Source: Copromyces sp. CBS 386.78
Lineage: Eukaryota; Ascomycota; Sordariomycetes; Sordariales; Sordariaceae
NCBI GenBank assembly: GCA_030685235.1
Contig: MU839244.1
Location: 24,640 to 88,639, forward strand
Direction of reading: 5' to 3'
Length of the DNA stretch: 64,000 nt
This document shows, in pieces, positions 58,618-64,000 of the stretch (positions within the stretch are counted from its first letter, which is position 1; each line of letters begins with the position of its first letter). The translations under genes and the position numbers were made by a program. Under the pieces are notes generated by a model, which was not told the origin of the DNA, did no database searches, and worked only from the letters and a program-made list of their open reading frames with translations.

Positions 58618-59117
58618 ATGTCCAACAGGAATTTAACACAGCACGAGCGGGAGCCAGCGCCGTCGTATCGCCAGTCGTTCGACACTCTGGCGCACATCCC
58701 CGCCGATCCAAACTTGTCGGAATTCAGGGCAAGCCGGATTGACAACTTTTGGATCAAGGTCTTCCCACCCGCGTATGTCGAGGTTTCATGGCATCCGCAT
58801 CACGGACGGAATCGAGGCTCGTGGAACATCTGCTAACAGTAACACCTCGCTCACCCAGGCCAAAATGTTACATTTGCCAAGACAAAACGCAACCCGCGAA
58901 CCTCCTCTCGAGGCCAGGATGCGACCACAAGATCTGCGGCAAATGCCTGATCAAGGTCTTTGAGCGAGCCGTCAACGACAAGAAATCCATGCCGCCCAGC
59001 TTCTGCCCTCATGGTGAGGTGGCGCCCGACATGGCCCCCGGATTGTTCGACGACGTGTTCTTGGCGCAGTGGAACGAAAAGTACTTTGAGTACCTGGAGC
59101 AGACTGTGCCAACATGA
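58618..59117 (+). CDS. RBR-type RING-only protein, two exons
   Basis: Exon 1 is 58618-58772 and exon 2 is 58859-59117, with an 86-bp intron (GTATGT donor, CTAAC branch, CCCAG acceptor), phase 2, giving 137 residues. Residues from about 53 hold a RING-like zinc site, CYICQDK...GCDHKICGKCLIKVF, followed by MPPSFCPHGEVAP. This matches the RING1 part of fungal RBR (RING-IBR-RING) proteins, where the pattern is C..C...C.H..C..CL..LF...PP.CC. The usual CC is replaced by CPH and there is no IBR or second RING, so ubiquitin ligase activity is doubtful. It lies 188 bp upstream of an F-box-like gene on the same strand. The start is chosen at the first in-frame ATG after a CAAG context. Confidence 0.75.
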
Positions 59118-59305
59118 TTGTGTGTCTGGCGCCTTGACAACGGACGGCATGGTTGAAGTCAGCAATAAACACATGTGTTCGACACCGGCAGAGCTTCCAT
59201 CATTGATCCAACTACGTTTCGGTGAATTGCTCCGATCTTGGAAATGCTTCTCTTTCTTGGTCTTTCTCTTTTACTAATAGAAGACAAGTTTCAACGTCTA
59301 CCACC

Positions 59306-60757
59306 ATGTCTGAACCGACGGACGCCGTCCCCATTCCCGAATCTGATACTCCTCTCAATCCCATCTCATACGCGGCCATCCGATCGCTACATCCAACACG
59401 TGGCATGCTTCGATCAAGAGCCATCTACCCTTCTTCCTTCGAACTCCCACCCGTTCCCACTTACAACTGTCACATGGGCCCAAATCCGACGGTACGCGGA
59501 GATGGTGGTCCCACTGATCCGCAAGTTTGGGACGTAGCCGACATTCCATCCGAGTGGTACTGTCCTTGGGGCCTCCAAGGACTTTACAAACGTGGCGACG
59601 AGCACGTCTGGCGCCCCAAAGTCGGTGACCGAGAAGACCGAGAAGATACGTTCGATACCGGTATCCAGGGCCAGGTTCGTGGCCGATGGCTGCGAGATTG
59701 GGACATGCTTAACCACAACCACCAGTCGAGGTCGGACAGTGAACGACATCTCAGGCGGAATTCAATGTCGATCGGTGGCTACTCGCCTGTTCTCTCTGCA
59801 TATCCTCCAGGACGCGGGCATATCCTTTGCGATCCGGACTGGGACATGGCAGAAGGAGCGGGGAGCGGTTGCGAAAACAGGCACCCGGTGGTCTCGAGTC
59901 CAGAAGCACAACAAACATCCAGCCCTTATCGTTTCAAGCAGCTGCCTGCTGAAGTGTGGAGGATGATCGTCGCGTACCTCGTACCCGTCGGCTGTGCCTA
60001 CAGCTTCATCACGCTTGATTACCTCCTCTACCCGTCTGGGGAGAGAACCGACGTTGCCGGATCCAGATTCTGCTCACTTGTCCAACAGATGGTGCCCGTC
60101 GAGCTGGCAGCAAGATCATCACCAGGCTCCTCCGACACAACTACTCCAGCCGTCCGAGGCTTCGCGCACGTGGCCATTGCAAATACCAATCGATTCTTCC
60201 AAGAACTTGTCTACGAGCGGTTCTTCGGCGGAAACACGTTTATCTTCCACCAGTCCACATCGCCAATCCTCTTCAGCTGGACCAAGTCGGAGGACTTCAG
60301 CCGTTGGCAGTCCTGGTCACGCATCATTGCGCGATCCGAGCCGGATGACGAACCGGGCACTGCCCCTTTCGGGCTCCTTGGACCTCTCGGCCCCCGCGCA
60401 GCGAGATATTTACGAGAATTCCACCTAGTTATCGCCTCTTCTCCGACTGAAAGTGACGACATCGAGGCAATGACCAAGCTCGCCAACATGGTTGACTCGA
60501 CCGTCACCCTTGTCCTGTCGGAAGACCACCAAGCTAACGATAAGGAACGACAGAAGCTGGCTATCTCTCTCCACCTACACTCCTCACACCCTTCGCCAGA
60601 ATACAGGGACACAGGCAAGTCTCACCCCGTACGCCGTTGTCACCAACTGGCCGCCCTGCAGGCTGATGTCAACCAGGCCACCGGAACCATGGACATAGGT
60701 CTGAGGAGTGGCCATACAGTACTCAGACAGGTAGACTGGCCATGGCCGTCCAACTAA
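59306..60757 (+). CDS. F-box-like protein of unknown function
   Basis: A frame of 483 residues from ATG 59306 (CACCATG context, MSEPTDAVPIPESD). The N-terminal 200 residues are Pro/Gly-rich with WYCPWGLQGLYKRGDEHVW, a fungal low-complexity region. At about residue 210 comes YRFKQLPAEVWRMIVAYLVP, the LPxEVWxxI signature of fungal F-box-like proteins. A 270-residue globular region follows. The frame stops at 60757, but another frame from about 60742 (AVQLISQSARAFAEIERAGG, then FLEKMGLEVDKKSARKNLNV) looks like a coding continuation to about 60960, so a 3' intron or a frameshift may exist. F-box proteins bring substrates to SCF ubiquitin ligases; no partner can be named. Confidence 0.6.
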   Translation: MSEPTDAVPIPESDTPLNPISYAAIRSLHPTRGMLRSRAIYPSSFELPPVPTYNCHMGPNPTVRGDGGPTDPQVWDVADIPSEWYCPWGLQGLYKRGDEHVWRPKVGDREDREDTFDTGIQGQVRGRWLRDWDMLNHNHQSRSDSERHLRRNSMSIGGYSPVLSAYPPGRGHILCDPDWDMAEGAGSGCENRHPVVSSPEAQQTSSPYRFKQLPAEVWRMIVAYLVPVGCAYSFITLDYLLYPSGERTDVAGSRFCSLVQQMVPVELAARSSPGSSDTTTPAVRGFAHVAIANTNRFFQELVYERFFGGNTFIFHQSTSPILFSWTKSEDFSRWQSWSRIIARSEPDDEPGTAPFGLLGPLGPRAARYLREFHLVIASSPTESDDIEAMTKLANMVDSTVTLVLSEDHQANDKERQKLAISLHLHSSHPSPEYRDTGKSHPVRRCHQLAALQADVNQATGTMDIGLRSGHTVLRQVDWPWPSN

Positions 60758-61134
60758 TTTCACAAAGTGCTCGAGCCTTTGCGGAGATTGAGCGGGCGGG
60801 TGGACAGTTGTGGGCGTCAGGCGTAGAGATCACGTCGGAGTTCCTGGAGAAGATGGGCTTGGAAGTGGACAAGAAGAGTGCGAGGAAGAACTTGAATGTT
60901 CCGCTTGGGAGTTCGGGATGGAAGGTTTTGACGGCAACGTCAAAGCAACGTCGGTTGTCCTGGCGGTCTAGCATGGTAGCCAGAGCGCGCTGCCCGCTTT
61001 CCTGCCAGCCACTCCACAGCCACCGCCGTCTCCCCTTCATGCTTCTTTGCATCCTGTCTCCCCTCCTTCGCACCCCGCGCTGTCACAACCCCAACTGGCC
61101 TTTATAAGTTCCCTCTACTGGCCACCTCTTCAGT

Positions 61135-61221
61135 GGTCCGTTGGTGTAATGGTGAGCACGTCCAGTTCGACGAGCTACTCGACTGGTTTGGAAGATATGG
61201 GTTCAAACCCCATGCGGGCCA
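61135..61221 (+). tRNA. Intron-containing tRNA, anticodon apparently CGA, isotype uncertain
   Basis: Acceptor GGTCCGT/GCGGGCC, D-arm GTGT-AATGGTGA-GCAC and T-arm ATGGG-TTCAAAC-CCCAT form well. The anticodon stem TCCAG/TTGGA encloses 22 bases, i.e. a 7-base loop plus about 15 bases of intron that fold back (CGAGCTACTCG) and pair TCG with the apparent anticodon CGA. CGA would be serine, but the long variable arm of tRNA-Ser is absent, and base 37 would be a pyrimidine. A TTTATAAG box lies about 33 bp upstream and T runs lie downstream, as for active Pol III genes. It may be a diverged tRNA or a pseudogene. Confidence 0.65.
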
Positions 61222-61299
61222 CTATTTTTGCCTTTTTTTTGCTTTTACCTTTTTGTTAAAGTGAATTGAACATCTCAAGAAGAGAGTGAACATGTTGTG

Positions 61300-61349
61300 T
61301 TTCCAAATCGGTCTCAACTGGTACAAAGTAGGCGAGACCGATTTGGAAA
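61300..61349. repeat. Perfect 16-bp-arm hairpin
   Basis: tttccaaatcggtctc (61300-61315) and gagaccgatttggaaa (61334-61349) are exact reverse complements with an 18-base loop, downstream of the tRNA. Confidence 0.9.
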
Positions 61350-61478
61350 CTCAAACATCGTGTACCTCGAAACAAGGAAAAAGAGTTGGACATTCTACCA
61401 ACATAGACTGAATCCCAAAGAACCTGCAACACCTACCAAGAACAGCCCCCAGACCCAGACAATGATTCCATATGATTT

Positions 61479-61660
61479 TCAATTCCTCAAGAGCGCCTCA
61501 ACCTCCCCCGTAATATCCGGCATCGGAAACCTTCTCCTCCCACCCGCCACCGTCCCCTCCACCCACGGAAAATCCCCAAACCCAAGTATAACATACAGCC
61601 CCCTCGGTCCAATCTGCGTCACCGCAACCGGCACTCCCCCAACTAGCCACCAGCGTTTAT
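61479..61660 (-). pseudogene. Stranded 3' end of a host gene truncated at the hAT block
   Basis: On the minus strand a well-formed coding tail reads RWWLVGGVPVAVTQIGPRGL, then GDFPWVEGTVAGG and PDITGEVEALLRN, stopping at 61479. Its composition is that of a normal gene, but upstream (above 61660) the sequence changes abruptly to AT-rich RIP-mutated DNA. No family is recognised. I infer that insertion or rearrangement removed the rest of the gene. Confidence 0.45.
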
Positions 61661-63915
61661 AACAAGTCAAGTAAATCAAGTAGGCGATTTTTACTTACTC
61701 GAGTAGAGCCTAGATCTATAGCTACTTACTTACTTACTTACTTAATTAAGTAAATTAAGTAGAGTTATAATGTTTTTTAGTATTTTCTACCTCATTTTTT
61801 ATCCTTTTTCTATATAAAAACTACCCAGAAATCGCCCAGAGCTCCCGCTACCTCCTACCACCCCCATTAAAATTATACTATACCTCATCGTCGTCGTTAA
61901 TAATATTAAATTTAGTATTAATATAGGTCCAAAATCGTCAATCTTCCCTATTAAGGTCGCTATTGAGCTCCCAATACTTAATATACTTAATATAATTAAT
62001 AAATTCTACTACTAACCGCTATTTTTAGTTCGAGAAAGTTAGCTTTATACCGCTAAAAGACTTCTCGCAATTATCCGCTATAAATAGGATAGATAAAACG
62101 TTAAATACTATATGTAATAACTTCGGGTAATTCTTCTCGTTAACCTTCTACTAAATAATAGGATTATTAATAGCTTGAATAGAATTATTAAGGTAACGAA
62201 ATAATTTATCTTCTTTATCTAATTCGCTAGGTAAAGTATTGTAGAAATTAAAGTCGATGAACTAATCCTCTATTATTCGCTTCGCTTACTAACTACTAGT
62301 ATTAAGGGGGGGGTTGGGAGTATACTAATTAATATAATCCACTTCGTATATATAAGTAAATTTATATTAAATTTCTTTAAATTCCTTCTTATTAAATTAT
62401 TTTTTAACTTATTGTAAGTAATAACTAAAATAAATAATAGTATAGATCTAATACAATAAATTCTCCTCTATTTTATTCCTATAATTTTCAAACTTCGTAA
62501 TAACCCTATTAAATATTAAACCGATATATTCTATAGTATTGTTAATTAAATCGTTTTCGTAGTCGATAGGTTTATTTTAAGTAGAAGTAGGAATAGATAA
62601 AAAGGAAGAAGAAGGGTTAGTACTACGAATATAACGTCGAATTTAAATACTATTAATTATTGTAATATTAGATTCTAGGATTTCTAGACCTTCGAAGGTA
62701 TTAAAAGCGAACTTATTAGTAAACTAAATATATTTATTTTTAAGGGTCCTAATAAAGCAATAAAAAAAAGGTATAATAATAGGGAAAAGAGGCCTACGCT
62801 TCTCAAACTTTTTAGTAAAGTCTTTAAAATATTATATTATATCTATAATAAAAGTAAAAATCTCCTAATCGTCGTTACTAAATTAATCCTCCTTTAATTT
62901 CCCTACAATAATAATATTTAGACCGTTAATAACCTTACTAATATAATAATTAATAAATTTACGCAATTTCTAAATACAACGTATTATATAATAGTCAAAA
63001 TTCTAACGTATAGCGTTATTAAGTATAACGGTAATACCTAGCGAATATTATTCTTCGTCGTTGTTATCGTTAGCTAAACTTAAAAAGGTAGGAAAATCGC
63101 TTTTAAAATTATAAACGCGACCGAAGTAGATAATCTCTTAAAACCTAATACGACGTTAGGAAATTCGGCGGATAAAGAACGTATTATTATAAAACTTACT
63201 AATAAAACCCTAATTTTATTATTCTTTAATAAAGGCATCTTCCTATATAATAATTAAATTAGTAATAGAATTACTAACGACGGTTTCCCTAATATTAGAA
63301 GAAAAAGAGATAGACGTTTTAAATTTAATTACCGCCTTCGTACTTAAATTAAAAATATAATTAAAATAACGAAACCGACGAAAAATAACTTTAATTTCGA
63401 TTTCTTGCTATAAAAGAAGAGGAAATAATCCTTTAATTAAGTAAATAATATAACGATCGTTCGAATTAGTATTATTATACTAGATTTAATTAAATTCTTC
63501 TATTTTAATTTCGTAGAATTTAAAAATGCGTAATAAAATAGTAATAATATTTTCGCTATTATAATTACTATAAACCTCAAATAGACCAACTAAATCGATT
63601 CTAAGGGTTCTAAATATATTTATATAATAAAAAAAAACAGAAATAATAGCCAAACCGTTAAGGGAGGTTTAAAAATCGAAGGAAATATACTTTTTAAAAT
63701 ATAATTTAGCCAAACGGGTTTTAAATCGTTCGAAGTAGTAGGTATATTTATTTTTAATCTATATTTATAATAAAGGAGTAGTTTTTAATAATAATTTAGA
63801 AATTATATTATAGTTTATTAACGATAATAGAAATCGAAATACTTTATTTTTAATAAAAGAAAAAAGGAGGCGAACGCTAACGACTATTTTTATAACGAAT
63901 TTATAAAGAGAAACG
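61661..63915. mobile_element. RIP-mutated AT-rich block carrying a hAT-type transposon relic
   Basis: Composition shifts sharply to AT-rich with frequent TA at 61.66 kb and back to GC-rich at about 63.92 kb. The left margin holds imperfect ACTT/AAGT tandem motifs (61660-61760). No terminal inverted repeats or target duplication could be identified, and the right end may lie beyond the window. Confidence 0.75.
61930..63720 (-). pseudogene. hAT-family transposase, RIP-inactivated
   Basis: Minus-strand reading, interrupted by stops, shows the fungal hAT order. TSLNGLAIIS with LRIDLVGLFEVYSNYNSENI (about 63670-63550) corresponds to the WTSPN...LLGL.EV.G.H.GENIA block. NTNSNDRYI (about 63475) corresponds to DNA.SND. 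RRFRYFNYIFNL (about 63382-63346) corresponds to RR.RCFGHILNL. LFIADNCEKSFSGIKLTF (about 62087-62030) corresponds to the dimerisation-domain segment MADDCERSFS. Cys-to-Tyr, Pro-to-Leu and Asp-to-Asn changes are all RIP-type. Confidence 0.8.
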
Positions 63916-64000
63916 CTATCTGCACCGCTGCAAAACTCTCACTGCACCGCCGCCCCACCCTCGCCCCATCTCTCCCGCGCGCTAATGCACCCCAAAATTT
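63916..64000. other. GC-rich end of the window
   Basis: Composition returns to C-rich non-RIP DNA (gcaccgccgccccaccct) for the last 85 bases. No feature is supported. Confidence 0.5.

Overview
This window is nuclear DNA of a filamentous ascomycete, most likely a Neurospora/Sordaria-type fungus (Sordariaceae). Three things support this: a close relative of the Neurospora opsin NOP-1 (28.5-29.5 kb), short introns (57-86 bp) with GTRNGY donors and CTRAY branch sites, and AT-rich blocks in which transposons carry C-to-T/G-to-A changes typical of repeat-induced point mutation (RIP). Species cannot be fixed from sequence alone.

Layout. 1-18.1 kb is ordinary euchromatin: the 3' part of a DszC/acyl-CoA-dehydrogenase-like flavoenzyme; a SIT4/PP6-phosphatase-associated (SAPS) protein in several exons; a broken unknown ORF; a five-exon PTH11-like fungal rhodopsin-domain membrane receptor; a YxjG/MetE-like methyltransferase; and a three-exon MFS hexose transporter. 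18.1-28.5 kb is a 10.4-kb stretch with no recognisable gene but three MITE-like inverted-repeat elements. nop-1 closes it.

30.8-42.4 kb is a nested transposon island. An outer 20-bp inverted-repeat element contains an 11.3-kb Fot1/pogo-like DNA transposon (95-bp inverted repeats, TA duplication). That contains a 7.4-kb Ty3/gypsy chromovirus (232-bp LTRs, 5-bp duplication) and, separately, a 493-bp TRIM-type mini-retrotransposon whose termini and polypurine tract match the chromovirus. The large elements are heavily RIP-mutated; the TRIM is not.

42.4-61.7 kb is an accessory-looking region. It has a remnant of a STAND-type N-terminal domain, a frameshifted DUF3237 gene, a 2EXR-domain gene, a homoisocitrate-dehydrogenase-like fragment, a small Cys-rich gene, two head-to-head paralogous loci with CA microsatellites (one with an in-frame TAG and a 14-bp minisatellite), an RBR-type RING-only gene, an F-box-like gene, tRNA-Lys(CUU) and an odd intron-containing tRNA. 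61.7-63.9 kb is a second RIP-mutated block holding a relic hAT transposase, next to what looks like the stranded 3' end of a host gene.

Exon boundaries below were derived by hand from splice signals and reading-frame phase. Where they could not be resolved, the entry says so.
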